Notes: generated by a model not told the origin, from the sequence alone. A DNA stretch of 36,372 bases from Limnochordaceae bacterium (GCA_014896305.1 JADBKQ010000019.1:1-36372), one strand, 5' to 3'. Shown: positions 24,601-32,157, numbered from the stretch's first letter. Numbers and translations are program-made.

Positions 24601-25359
24601 CATCTCCTCAGGGCCGGTGGCACAGTTGAGCCCCAGGTAGAGGAGGTTCGCATGTTCCAGGCTGGTAATGAGGGCCTCGACTTTTTGGCCGGCCAGCATG
24701 GTGCCGCTCCGTTCGATCGTGGCGGAAACTGCTACGGGCACGCGCACGCCGAGCTCAGAAAAGAGCTGCTCGATACCGATCAGTCCGGCCTTGATGTTGC
24801 GCGTGTCCTGGGCCGTCTCGAGGAGCAAGTAGTCTACGCCGCCGGCCACCAGCGCCTGGGCCTGATCATGAAAGGCCTGCACCAGCTGAGAAAAGGTGAT
24901 GCCGCCCACCACCGAAATCGCCTTGGTGGTCGGTCCCATCGACCCTGCCACGAAGCGCGGTTGGCCGGTCCGTTTCGTGAACTCATCGGCCGCCTGGCGG
25001 GCCAGCTGCGCGGCGGCCAAAGTGATCTCATAGGCCCGATCCGCCAACCCGTACTCGGCCAGTACCACCGAGGTTGAACCAAAAGTGTCCGTCTCGATGA
25101 TGTCGGCCCCAGCCTCGAGATAGGAAGTGTGGATATCGGTGATGACATCGGGGCGGGTGATGGCCAGGTATTCGTTGCAGCCCTCGTAGGACGCCCCGCC
25201 AAAATCGGCCGCCGTCAGCCGCCGCCGCTGGATCTCCGTCCCCATCGCCCCGTCGATCACGAGGACCCGCTGGCGCAGTAGCTCGCGGAGCTGGGCCACC
25301 CGCTGCTGCCGGCCGGACTGGGCCTCGGCCCTCGCATCATCGTGCCTATGCACCTGCAT
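21679..25359 (-). CDS. metH: Cobalamin-dependent methionine synthase
   Basis: It methylates homocysteine from 5-methyl-THF through methylcobalamin. About 1226 residues carry all four modules. The homocysteine domain (about 20-330) has zinc Cys in LGLNCATG (about 246) and GGCCGTT (about 309-310). The pterin domain (about 380-640) has VGERTNVIGSRLF. The B12 domain (about 680-860) has TVKGDVHDIGKNL with the cobalt-ligand His near 778. The activation domain (about 930-1220) has YSFGYPACPDL and the family ending VIHHPLCKYFEV. Low-complexity inserts separate modules 1/2 (about 330-365) and 3/4. The ATG at 25359 has a G-rich site 10 nt upstream, and a GTG three codons earlier is less well spaced. 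No SAM or B12 riboswitch is recognised upstream. Confidence 0.95.
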   Translation of the reverse strand: MQVHRHDDARAEAQSGRQQRVAQLRELLRQRVLVIDGAMGTEIQRRRLTAADFGGASYEGCNEYLAITRPDVITDIHTSYLEAGADIIETDTFGSTSVVLAEYGLADRAYEITLAAAQLARQAADEFTKRTGQPRFVAGSMGPTTKAISVVGGITFSQLVQAFHDQAQALVAGGVDYLLLETAQDTRNIKAGLIGIEQLFSELGVRVPVAVSATIERSGTMLAGQKVEALITSLEHANLLYLGLNCATGPEEMADHVRALASLSPFPVAVVPNAGLPDENGCYLETPAAMRQVLGRFIQQRWVNLIGGCCGTTPEHIQALVRLVRETAHGGSAATGEREGRGNVSAGTGAVPVPVHQPLDPAERGTCVSGIENLEIDETTRPVIVGERTNVIGSRLFKKLIAAGNFDEASEIARRQVRDGAQIIDICLADPDRNEKADMESFMASVIGKVKVPLMIDSTDPDVIEAALTYCQGKSIINSINLEDGEGRFQKVVPLVRRYGAALVVGTIDEQGMAVSHQRKLAIARRAYDLLVNRYGVPARDIIFDPLTFPCASGDEQYKGSALETITAIRSIKQELPQCKTILGISNVSFGLPPAGREVVNAVFLHHCVEAGLDLAIVNTERLRRYATLSDQERRLAEDVLLHSDNATITAFASYFRPQAAEQGGAARAVRPQRPTPRSSEERLAALIVEGSKDGLVEALEEELQKGKTPLAIINGPLMAGMQEVGRLFNRNELIVAEVLRSAEVMKAAVAYLEPLIKGDQQNTGRGTVLLATVKGDVHDIGKNLVEIILANNGYRVINLGIKVPPAEIIGGIRQYRPDIVGLSGLLVKSAQQMVMTAEEMTAAGTCPPLLVGGAALTEKFVRTRIAPAYGGLVVYARDAMQGLDLANRLMTPAGRRQLEEEWGRDRPLGTKDGPGVSNATRSASEPRAVVVPSLVVPDLAPLPPSGVPRLSVGQIPRPPDYERHVLHLQGTQLDEIWAYVNPVMLYNRHLGLKTGVERALADGDPQALRLRQAVAEVQEECRRGRMQVGLVWRFFGAAGTGDCIRLYVRAGAGEVGWQEVAVLPFPRQQGGERLCLADYVHPLGADGQPCDNVCLLAVTAGQGIRLWAEEWRRQGNYLRSHILQALALEAAEAAAEWLHQQIRTWWGFPDPPELTMKERFQARYRGRRYSFGYPACPDLSLQQPLFALLQPEEIGLSLTEGFMMDPEASVSALVIHHPLCKYFEV

Positions 25360-25522
25360 CGTGTGCACGCCCCCCCACCAAGGCCGTCACCACCCGTCGT
25401 CGACTCCGCCACCCCCACCGTCGCCGTTCCCCCTCACCATCGATGACATCGCCATGACCGCCACCATTCACTTCACCACACCCATCGACGGCGTCACCAC
25501 CTGGCATCGACGACATCACAGC

Positions 25523-25570
25523 GTCTGGACAAAACAAGCTTGGCCGGTAGGGTCTGGACAAAACTTGCTT
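25523..25570. repeat. Tandem direct repeats in the divergent metH intergenic region
   Basis: GTCTGGACAAAACAAGCTT (25523-25541) and GTCTGGACAAAACTTGCTT (25552-25570) are 29 bp apart, identical except for a central AA/TT. They lie in the 264-bp divergent gap between metH and the 25624 gene, so they may be operator sites. Each contains TGGACA, a -35-like hexamer on the plus strand. Confidence 0.7.
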
Positions 25571-25582
25571 CAATGATAGCAT
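25555..25582 (+). promoter_or_regulatory. Promoter of the 25624 gene
   Basis: TGGACA (25555-25560, 5/6 -35), a 16-bp spacer and TAGCAT (25577-25582, the same -10 as at 8755). The -35 lies inside the second direct repeat. The first repeat similarly starts TGGACA-N16-TAGGGT (25526-25553). On the minus strand TATCAT (25578-25573) might serve metH. Confidence 0.45.
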
Positions 25583-25623
25583 GGCCCTGCAGTAACGTAA
25601 GGGCAAACGAGGACGGTGATCTC

Positions 25624-26214
25624 TTGCCTACCCCTATCATCCAATTGTTTGCGCCCGAGGTGGTGCAGGTGGTCAGAGCTGCAAAGGGATTTGTCACCCC
25701 AGGCGATTGGGCCCAGACGCGATTGTTGCCGGGCATCTTCGACCTGTTGATGAACCCGCTGGCTGGAAGCGCAGTGCCTGTTGGCAAGAACCTCCACCCC
25801 ATGACGATCATTCCGGCGGGGATCGCCATCGATGCTGCTACCGAAGCGTGTGGCGAAGAGGAGACTGGGGTGGGCGTGCTCAGAGCTCTTGAGATCAGTA
25901 TGGAGTCACCTGTTAGCATGAAGGCCCCACTAGAAGCGATCGCCCGGGTAGCAGAGGTCGGTGCCCACCACGTTGGGGTGACGGTGGAGGTATACGAGGT
26001 ATACGAAGTACCCAATAGCCCCCGCCCACTTGACTCCGAAAGGCCGCACCCGCTGGAAAGGGTCGGGGCAGCCGACTCCAAGGCTTCTTGCCCACCCAAG
26101 TCTTCCGGCAACCAGCAGCCGGGGCGCTTGATCCTGAAAGGCAAGGTAGTCCTGGTCAAGGTCGTGGCCGGCAAGGCAGCTCCTATCCCGGCAGGGCCGG
26201 ATACAGGGGTCTAG
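25624..26214 (+). CDS. Protein of unknown function
   Basis: A TTG at 25624 with an upstream GAGG gives 196 residues. The N-terminal ~140 residues (PIIQLFAPEVVQVVRAAKGF, then LLPGIFDLLMNPLAGSAVPVG, then TGVGVLRALEISMESPVSMK) look folded and mainly hydrophobic-helical, with no transmembrane helix and no recognised motif. A short internal repeat EVYEVYEV (about 150) precedes a Pro/Ser-rich hydrophilic stretch and a basic-hydrophobic end (LILKGKVVLVKVVAGKA). It is divergent from metH and shares its regulatory gap. The downstream SDR gene starts 146 bp later. The frame could be read further upstream, but the promoter position argues for this start. Confidence 0.55.
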   Translation: MPTPIIQLFAPEVVQVVRAAKGFVTPGDWAQTRLLPGIFDLLMNPLAGSAVPVGKNLHPMTIIPAGIAIDAATEACGEEETGVGVLRALEISMESPVSMKAPLEAIARVAEVGAHHVGVTVEVYEVYEVPNSPRPLDSERPHPLERVGAADSKASCPPKSSGNQQPGRLILKGKVVLVKVVAGKAAPIPAGPDTGV

Positions 26215-26360
26215 CGGCCGGCGCCTGATGTTGATTGACCGCCACCGGCGTATCATAGCCATATGACCACAATGGCTACGCCGGCCGCCCGCACCCTTGC
26301 TGGATGTAAAGACACAGTTCGTACTTGCCATACCAGTCGTTTCGAACCGGAGGGATGCGG

Positions 26361-27206
26361 GTGGCGATCGTTGTGATTACTGGGGCTTCAAGTGGCATTG
26401 GACAGGCCACCGCCCGACTCCTGGCAACCCAGGGGCATTCGCTGGTCTTGGCGGCACGCCGTCGGGAGCGCTTGCAACAGCTGACCTCCGAGCTCGGCCG
26501 CCGTACCGCCGTGCTCGCCGTTCCTGCGGACCTGGCCCGAGCAGAAGACATCGAGAAGCTGGCCCAGGCAGCTGGCGAGCGGTTCGGGCAGATTGACGTA
26601 TGGATCAACAATGCGGGGGTGGGCGGCCCCAGCCGCCCGTGGTGGCAGGCAGATGTGCAGGCGATCCAGCAGGTGGTCGCCGTCGACCTGGTAGCCCCCC
26701 TTCTCAGCGTACGGGCAGCGTTCCCCTGGCTGCGGCGCAGCGGCCACGGCCACATCATCAACGTCGGGTCAGTCGCCGGGCACATCGGCGTGAGCGGCCC
26801 GTACTCCGCCAGCAAGTTCGGGATACGGGGTCTAAGCGAGTCATTACGGCGGGAATTGGCGCCCTACGGAATCCGAGTCTCATTGCTGAGTCCTGGCTTT
26901 GTCCGGACCGAGATGACGGCCGGGGTTCCGGTGAACATGCCCGGCCCGGAAGTGGTGGCCAGGGCCATCGCCCGGCTCATCCGCCACCCGCGCCGTGAGG
27001 TGGTCGTGCCAGGCTGGTACCGGTTGCCCATGCTGCTTAACCGGCTCCTGCCAGGCCTGGTCGACCCTGCTCTGATCTGGTTTCACCGCCATGAGAACGC
27101 ACATGGCATGGACGGACGGGAGGACGGGAGGACGGAAGGAAGGACGGACGGAAGGACGGACAGACGAAAGGAAGAAAGGAATTCTCGACGATACGGTAGA
27201 GCGTGA
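26361..27206 (+). CDS. Short-chain dehydrogenase/reductase (SDR)
   Basis: Classical SDR of 281 residues from the GTG at 26361. It has the cofactor motif TGASSGIG (7-14), NNAG (83-86), catalytic Ser137 and YSASK with Tyr148 and Lys152. The motif pattern and AARRRERL after strand 2 suggest NADPH use. The substrate is unknown. An ATG two codons earlier directly abuts GGAGGG, whereas the GTG is spaced by 6 nt and is preferred. The enzyme normally ends near residue 255. Here a tail of Arg/Asp/Gly/Glu repeats (GREDGRTEGRTDGRTDRR) follows, encoded by a GGAC/GGAA microsatellite. It is convergent with the metallophosphoesterase. Confidence 0.88.
   Translation: MAIVVITGASSGIGQATARLLATQGHSLVLAARRRERLQQLTSELGRRTAVLAVPADLARAEDIEKLAQAAGERFGQIDVWINNAGVGGPSRPWWQADVQAIQQVVAVDLVAPLLSVRAAFPWLRRSGHGHIINVGSVAGHIGVSGPYSASKFGIRGLSESLRRELAPYGIRVSLLSPGFVRTEMTAGVPVNMPGPEVVARAIARLIRHPRREVVVPGWYRLPMLLNRLLPGLVDPALIWFHRHENAHGMDGREDGRTEGRTDGRTDRRKEERNSRRYGRA
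27110..27180 (+). repeat. GGAC/GGAA microsatellite inside the SDR C-terminus
   Basis: About 70 bp of degenerate 4-5 bp purine-rich units (GGACG, GGAAG, GGACA). Because the units are not multiples of 3, length changes would shift the reading frame of the tail. Confidence 0.75.
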
Positions 27207-27228
27207 GCGCCGCGGGGGCGGCAAGCTC
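27205..27228. terminator. Weak hairpin between convergent SDR and phosphoesterase genes
   Basis: GAGCGCCGC pairs with GCGGC-AA-GCTC around a GGGG loop and overlaps the SDR stop codon. No T-tract follows on either strand, so terminator function is uncertain. Confidence 0.3.
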
Positions 27229-27235
27229 TGAGAGG

Positions 27236-28129
27236 CTAACATGTTGAAGAAATGGGTCCGAGCGATCCCTCACCGTTCCACTCCACCTGGTAAGGCTCTG
27301 CTCCAGGCAGGAAGACCGTGACCGTGCGATGGTCCACCCAGTCGCCCGTATTGACGTAGGCTTGCCCCAGACGTGGGGACACTGGGGTGTGCGTATGCCC
27401 AAACAGCACATAATCAGCCACACCCCCCTGTTGCAGGCGGGTGGCAGCCGCGGCCCAGCGACGCAAGACCGCCGCCGGAGCGTCCGCGCGGCCCACCGGC
27501 CGGTTTGTGCCGTGGCAACCTTGCCCTTCGACCGGGCCGCGCCGCTGCAGATCACGGGTCGCCTGTTGCCAACGATCCACCACATGTTGCGGCTGAACCG
27601 CCTGCCGCACCCTCTCCCCCATCTGCTTCATGCCGGTCCACAAGCCCTTGACCCACGCCCCTACGTCGCAGCCGGTCACCTGCCGCAGGCCGGCCAGCAA
27701 TTCGTACCCGCCCCAAAACAGCGGGTCGTAGTAGTGGCCGTGTTCAATGTAAACTCGTTTGTTTCCCCAGCTGAACTCGAACTTGGGATACACCACCTGT
27801 AGCCGCTCCCACTGCAGCGGAAATCCGCGAAAAGCAATATCGTGGTTTCCCACGATCCAGGTCACTCGTGTTTGGCAGTTACGCTCCACTCCCAGCATCG
27901 CCAGCCGTTCCAGGAGCAAACGGGCTGGTAATTCAATCATCCTTCCCTCGCTGGGGGGCAAGTCCATGATGTCGCCGTTGATAATGAGGTGAGCCTGCCA
28001 TTGTCGAACCACATCCAGAAACCGTGTGAACTCCTGCTGTCGCTGCGGTTCGTGCGCCCAGCGATCCAGGTGCAGGTCCGAGATGACAACGACCGGCTGC
28101 TCACCAGCCTCTGTATGCCCGCTGCACAT
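27236..28129 (-). CDS. Calcineurin-like metallophosphoesterase
   Basis: The 297-residue protein carries the two-metal phosphoesterase motifs in order: SDLHLDRW (about 17-24), NGDIMDLPP, VGNHDIAF, YIEHGHYYDP and FGHTHTPV. The layout resembles UDP-2,3-diacylglucosamine hydrolase-like enzymes and their relatives of unknown substrate. A ~70-residue segment between HGHYYD and GHTH (VKGLWTGMKQMGERVRQAV and beyond) is helical and lineage-specific. The final strand region has YVNTGDWVDHRTVTVFLPG. No transmembrane segment is seen. The upstream sequence is G-rich, making the ribosome binding site ambiguous. A lipid A role cannot be claimed from the sequence alone. Confidence 0.85.
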   Translation of the reverse strand: MCSGHTEAGEQPVVVISDLHLDRWAHEPQRQQEFTRFLDVVRQWQAHLIINGDIMDLPPSEGRMIELPARLLLERLAMLGVERNCQTRVTWIVGNHDIAFRGFPLQWERLQVVYPKFEFSWGNKRVYIEHGHYYDPLFWGGYELLAGLRQVTGCDVGAWVKGLWTGMKQMGERVRQAVQPQHVVDRWQQATRDLQRRGPVEGQGCHGTNRPVGRADAPAAVLRRWAAAATRLQQGGVADYVLFGHTHTPVSPRLGQAYVNTGDWVDHRTVTVFLPGAEPYQVEWNGEGSLGPISSTC

Positions 28130-28400
28130 GTTCCCGCCCCCATCCCTTCACTTCCCTCCTTTCCCATGATCGACTAACACCACCATGATCTACACAACAG
28201 CACGTCTGATAGCCGGCTCATGGCGATCAGAGGATGAACCCTCCGATGTTGATGCCGACGGGATGATGCCGACGGGATAATGAAACCCCGGCGTTGATGG
28301 CGCCGACCCGGCCGGTGTCGCCCCGGGTAGCCTTGTGAACCGCATCGGGCCGCACCTGGCCACGCCGCACGAACGGACGCCCCTGCATGAGCCCCTGCAT

Positions 28401-28460
28401 GAGTACCTGGGTGAGTACCTAAATGAGTACCTGGGTGAGTACCTGAATGAGTACCTGGCG
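28401..28460 (+). repeat. 12-bp tandem repeat, five units
   Basis: The units GAGTACCTGGGT, GAGTACCTAAAT, GAGTACCTGGGT, GAGTACCTGAAT and GAGTACCTGGCG alternate, giving a 24-bp higher-order period. The last unit abuts the first palindrome of the next repeat cluster. Confidence 0.9.
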
Positions 28461-28550
28461 GGCGATTTGAATGCCTGCGCAATTCGGCGAGCTGCAACGG
28501 GTCTATTCTCACGCCCGCCATCTAGCGGGCAATTCAAATGCCTGCGCAAT
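28458..28550. repeat. Two extra palindromes in direct orientation, 67-bp period
   Basis: GGCGATTTGAATGCC (28461) and GGCAATTCAAATGCC (28528) lie within a shared ~26-bp context (GCGGGC before and TGCGCAAT after). The second is 36 bp before unit 3, so 28528, 28564 and 28599 form a near-regular triplet. Confidence 0.7.
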
Positions 28551-28563
28551 GAGTAACCTAGAG

Positions 28564-28613
28564 GGCAATTTAATTGCCTGCACAAAATGACCAAAGCAGG
28601 CAATAATGTTGCC
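28564..28613. repeat. Palindromic-pair repeat, unit 3
   Basis: GGCAATTTAATTGCC (28564, perfect arms) and GGCAATAATGTTGCC (28599) are spaced 35 bp. The 20-nt spacer starts TGC and ends GCA and has a central CAAAATG. CACC follows the second palindrome. Confidence 0.85.
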
Positions 28614-28827
28614 ACCTCCCTTGGGTCCGAAGATATTCGGCAAGGTTCGACAAGGGCAGGCGTCCGAAACTTGGATTGGCTATCACAGATGGCCAGGCCA
28701 AGCTGGGGGGATATTCGTGCAGCTAGGGGGTGGGCTAGGTATAGCAGGGATTCAGGTAAGGCATTAAGATCTGACCAGTTACGCAGCGGGTCTTTTTGTC
28801 GTGTCGAACGACTCCCGGGAAGGAGTT

Positions 28828-28877
28828 GGCAATATTGTTTCCTACCTGAGGGCGAAAAGGATGGCAATAATATTGCC
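28828..28877. repeat. Palindromic-pair repeat, unit 4
   Basis: GGCAATATTGTTTCC (28828, one arm degenerate) and GGCAATAATATTGCC (28863, perfect arms) are spaced 35 bp. The spacer contains GAAAAGG. Confidence 0.8.
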
Positions 28878-28939
28878 CCCTTGGTTTCCAATTCCAAGGT
28901 CGTGGCCAGGAGTTCCGGCCCCAACCCTAGAACTCATCC

Positions 28940-29020
28940 CCCGTAGCCACCGTCTTCACAGCAACACCAGCGGCAAGGCAACCGTGGTGGACACCGATCG
29001 CCCGTAGCCACCGTCTTCAC
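28940..29020. repeat. 20-bp direct-repeat pair, 61-bp period
   Basis: CCCGTAGCCACCGTCTTCAC occurs exactly at 28940-28959 and 29001-29020. The sequence between is not duplicated. The pair lies about 190 bp before the beta-barrel-like gene. Confidence 0.8.
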
Positions 29021-29209
29021 CCCGAGACCTCAAGTTGAAGGGACGCTTGATCCCCAGTCTGGCTTGGTGGGGTCTGCATGGCCAACTGTTCTGGTCGGTC
29101 GGATTCACGGCCGATGGGTCCGACCTGTTTGGATTCCTGCATCCGATGAGGCTGGCCTGGGTTGTTGGCCTGTGGGTTGGCCCTGCAAAGATCCTGGAGG
29201 AATGATGCT

Positions 29210-31072
29210 GTGTCTGAAGTACCTGGCCCACCACACCGTGTGTCTGAAATACCGGGCCTATCACACCGGACGCGGGCCGTCGTAGCACTTGGTCTGCCTC
29301 TCGTAGCACTTGGTCTGCTTCTCTCCATTGCTATTGCCAGCGGCGTAGCCGAGGCTGAACCCGCCGCCTCTGCCCCTGGGGCGGTCGACCCCGCCGGCCC
29401 TACCCCTGGGGTCAACCCAGCTGAGCCGCCTGTCTGTGCCCCTGGGGCAGTCGATCCCGCAGACTCTGCTCCTGAGATCGTCCAGGGTAAGCCTTCTAGC
29501 TCTACCCCTGTGGTCAATCTGGGTGAGCCTTCCGTCCCTGCGCCTGAGATAGTCGGCAGCGGAGTCTCCACCTTCACTCCTAAGGTGGTCTGGGCCGAGC
29601 CTGCCGCATCGCCATTCAACTCCCTGTCGGTGCACCTGGACACCTGGGCACAACTCACTGCCGAACCAGGCTCAGCGCCGGGATCAGGCAGCATCGACAC
29701 CAACGGCTTCCTGCATGGCGGTAGCACGTTGACGTACACGAACGGAACACCCGGAAGATGGTGGCAGGTGGGGCTGGGCTGGGATCGGTTCACCCTGGGC
29801 ATGGGCAGTGCGGAGGACAACCTGCTGCTGTCAGGCACGACTCCTGCCTATCCGGCCGCCTACTACACCTTCCACTTCGGTCAGCCTGACAACCGGCGTT
29901 CTTCGGTGATACCCATCCCTCTGGACCAGGGACGAAAAGCTGCCCTGTCGACCGCCGTCACCCTGGCAACACCCATTCCTCAGGACCAGCGACGAGAATC
30001 CCCTCGCCCCTACACTCCGAGTCTGACCTACACCCGTCTATGGGCTGGGGTGAGCGAGCCAACCGCCCCTTCCCGCTGGTTGGGGGCGCAGTATCTGCGC
30101 CTCGACCTCACTCCATCCCTCAGCTTGGGGGCTGGCGAAGCCGATCTATTCGATGGGCATTTCCCCGGTGACGGGTTCTATCAGGTACTGCCTTTTGTCC
30201 CGTTTTACCTGACCAAGAAGCTGCCTGGGTTGGCAAGCACTCATGACAACTCCTTCTTCTACCTCGATGGGCGTCTCGTCCTGCCCGCAACCACTCTGTA
30301 TGCCGCCTGGCTGGTGAACGAGTTTCCCATGCTCCCCGGCGCCGATAACCCTGCCCTCTATGCCTGGCAGGTGCGCCTGGAGCGACAGGGCTCGCCATTT
30401 GCCAATGCCGATGATGGTGTTGACGATGCTGCCGCTGCTGCTGGTGATGGTGATAATAAGGATGATGTCGATGACCAAACCCGCTGGGCAGTTCAATATA
30501 CGCAAAGCCGGCACCTGGCCTACAGCAACGGCAACCGCCAACTCGCTTACACTTATTACGGCCAGCCGCTGGGCTACCCGGCCGGTTCAGACATGGACAG
30601 ACTGGATGCCACTGTGCGGGCGCGAATACCAGGGCAACCGGCAACAGCCGCACTGCCGGCATCGCCAGGGCAGCACGCAGCACCGGTTCAACAGGCAACA
30701 CCTGAACCGGCGGCAGCACCATCGCAGCGAGCAACCCCCGTGCCGACGCGAGGTCCATGGCAACGAGTAACATCTGCCTTGGCGGCGGCGCAGCTGGAAG
30801 GAGGGATCTTTGTTCAACGACAAGGCGAAGGAAAGCTGGACGACTGGCCGGCTGATTGGGAGATCTGGCGGCAGCGACCCTTCCTGACCGGCGTGGTGGA
30901 GACCTGGGCAGGAGTGCAAGCCACGCTGGTCGCGCCCATACAGGCTCCCGTGACTTTTGCCGCTCGCTTCCGCCTTCACGTGGAAGCAGGGCCAACCTGG
31001 AACGCTGGCCATCTGCAGGGACGACAGGCGCTGCGGGTAGCAATTGATGTTGGCAGCAATTGGAGTTTCTGA
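29210..31072 (+). CDS. Secreted beta-barrel-like protein (Wzi-like), possible outer-membrane protein
   Basis: The GTG at 29210 is preceded by GGAGG (9-nt spacing) and gives 620 residues. The N-terminus has a 10-residue tandem repeat (VSEVPGPPHR, VSEIPGLSHR) and a hydrophobic signal-like segment (about 27-48) with a duplicated VALGL. An Ala/Pro/Val-rich linker follows to about residue 130 (APGAVDPA, TPGVNPAEP). From there alternating-hydrophobic strands dominate. LRLDLTPSLSLGAGEADLF and the later WLVNEFPMLPGADNPALYAWQVRL resemble Wzi/capsule-assembly barrels. Low-complexity Asp/Ala and Ala/Pro/Gln loops interrupt the barrel. The C-terminus LRVAIDVGSNWSF has the alternating pattern and terminal Phe of outer-membrane barrel signals. 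Family assignment is tentative. Confidence 0.6.
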   Translation: MSEVPGPPHRVSEIPGLSHRTRAVVALGLPLVALGLLLSIAIASGVAEAEPAASAPGAVDPAGPTPGVNPAEPPVCAPGAVDPADSAPEIVQGKPSSSTPVVNLGEPSVPAPEIVGSGVSTFTPKVVWAEPAASPFNSLSVHLDTWAQLTAEPGSAPGSGSIDTNGFLHGGSTLTYTNGTPGRWWQVGLGWDRFTLGMGSAEDNLLLSGTTPAYPAAYYTFHFGQPDNRRSSVIPIPLDQGRKAALSTAVTLATPIPQDQRRESPRPYTPSLTYTRLWAGVSEPTAPSRWLGAQYLRLDLTPSLSLGAGEADLFDGHFPGDGFYQVLPFVPFYLTKKLPGLASTHDNSFFYLDGRLVLPATTLYAAWLVNEFPMLPGADNPALYAWQVRLERQGSPFANADDGVDDAAAAAGDGDNKDDVDDQTRWAVQYTQSRHLAYSNGNRQLAYTYYGQPLGYPAGSDMDRLDATVRARIPGQPATAALPASPGQHAAPVQQATPEPAAAPSQRATPVPTRGPWQRVTSALAAAQLEGGIFVQRQGEGKLDDWPADWEIWRQRPFLTGVVETWAGVQATLVAPIQAPVTFAARFRLHVEAGPTWNAGHLQGRQALRVAIDVGSNWSF

Positions 31073-31164
31073 ACGCATACGCGAATCTCGGATGTCGACC
31101 TACTTCGGTTGTTTACCTAACTAAGATTAAGATGTCTATTACTATAGGGAAGGATGTGGAGCAC

Positions 31165-32157
31165 ATGGTGTGGACGCCTTCAGCGTCGGCGGGGGGAGTC
31201 TCCGGAGTGACGATTCTGACCGTCCTGTACGCCGCAGTCATCGCCTGGTGGGTAGTCTGGGCCGGACTCGCGTTCTTTACCAAAGCCAGGGCGGTGCTGA
31301 CCTTCCTCCTGGTGAGCGGACTTGTCTGGGCAGGGTTGGGTTGGCCACTCAGCCGCACGTTCTGGCTCATCCCCTACTTGGCGATCCCCATCATTTTCCT
31401 GCCCAGCATGGTCCGGATCATTCCAGAGTACCAGCGCGGCGTGCTCTTCCGCTTCGGACGGCAAGTAGGGCTGCTCGGGCCGGGCCTCAACGTCGTCTTT
31501 CCGTTCGGCATCGATCAGGTCCGGCGGGTCGACCTACGTACCTTCACCATCGATGTGCCGCGGCAAGAGATCATCACCCGGGACAACGTTCCAGTGCAAG
31601 TGGACGCCGTCGTCTACTTCAACGTTTCTAACCCCGTCTGGGCCGTCATCCGGGTCGCCGACTACACCACCAGCACCACGCTGCTGGGCCAGACCATCCT
31701 CCGCTCCGTGTTGGGTCAACACGACCTGGACGACATGCTGGCCAAGCGTGCGGAGCTCAACTCCATCCTGCAACGCCTGCTCGACGAGGCTACGGATCCT
31801 TGGGGAATCAAAGTGACCGCCGTGGAGATCAAGGCAATGGAGTTGCCCGAAAGCATGAAGCGGGCCATGGCCAAGCAGGCAGAAGCCGAACGTGAGCGCC
31901 GGGCCAAGGTGATTGCCGCCGAAGGGGAGCTGCAGGCCTCCGAAAAGCTGGCAGCAGCCGCTAAAGTCATCGCTAGTGAACCTGCCACCATTCAACTGCG
32001 GTATCTGCAAACCCTGACTGAGATCGCAGCCGAGCACAATTCCACCATCCTGTTTCCGATGCCCATGGAGTTGCTGCGGGCCTTCGGCAAGCTGGGCAGT
32101 GGAGACGCAAACTACGGCCAAGAACACCCCCCGGTGTCAGACCAGGGGAAGGGGTAA
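31165..32157 (+). CDS. Slipin/stomatin-like SPFH-domain membrane protein
   Basis: Two or three N-terminal hydrophobic segments (about 12-35, 40-55 and 58-77) precede the SPFH/Band 7 domain. The domain begins RIIPEYQRGVLFRFGRQVG (about 78-96) and includes GPGLNVVFPFGID, ITRDNVPVQVDAVVYFNV and LRSVLGQHDLDDML. The C-terminal helix (RAMAKQAEAERERRAKVI, then AAEGELQASEKLAAAA) is the usual oligomerising coiled coil, and ILFPMPMELL follows. The 330-residue length is slightly long because of the extra N-terminal helices. Slipins organise membrane microdomains. They often pair with an NfeD protease-like partner, which is absent here. The start chosen is the ATG after GTGGAG. Earlier in-frame ATGs lack a ribosome binding site. 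Confidence 0.9.
   Translation: MVWTPSASAGGVSGVTILTVLYAAVIAWWVVWAGLAFFTKARAVLTFLLVSGLVWAGLGWPLSRTFWLIPYLAIPIIFLPSMVRIIPEYQRGVLFRFGRQVGLLGPGLNVVFPFGIDQVRRVDLRTFTIDVPRQEIITRDNVPVQVDAVVYFNVSNPVWAVIRVADYTTSTTLLGQTILRSVLGQHDLDDMLAKRAELNSILQRLLDEATDPWGIKVTAVEIKAMELPESMKRAMAKQAEAERERRAKVIAAEGELQASEKLAAAAKVIASEPATIQLRYLQTLTEIAAEHNSTILFPMPMELLRAFGKLGSGDANYGQEHPPVSDQGKG

Larger units (their letters stand above)
28130..29209. other. 1.1-kb intergenic region rich in repeats
   Basis: No convincing gene is present. The contents are a 2x14-bp tandem repeat (28251-28278), five 12-bp tandem units (28401-28460), palindromes of the GGCAAT-N3-ATTGCC family (28461, 28528, 28564, 28599, 28828, 28863), a 20-bp direct-repeat pair (28940, 29001) and the ribosome binding site of the next gene. 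The longer open frames read through these repeats on both strands and lack protein-like composition. Confidence 0.7.

Noticed and set aside
25369-25522. SAM (S-box) or cobalamin riboswitch upstream of metH
   Set aside because: I looked for the characteristic conserved cores and hairpins on the minus strand and found none. The sequence is a low-complexity Cys/Ala/Asp-type tract.
28190-28924. Minus-strand 244-codon frame, and a plus-strand frame with EYLNEYLGEYL repeats (28335-28556)
   Set aside because: Both are generated by the 12-bp tandem repeat and palindromic units. They have no ribosome binding site and no protein-like composition outside repeats.
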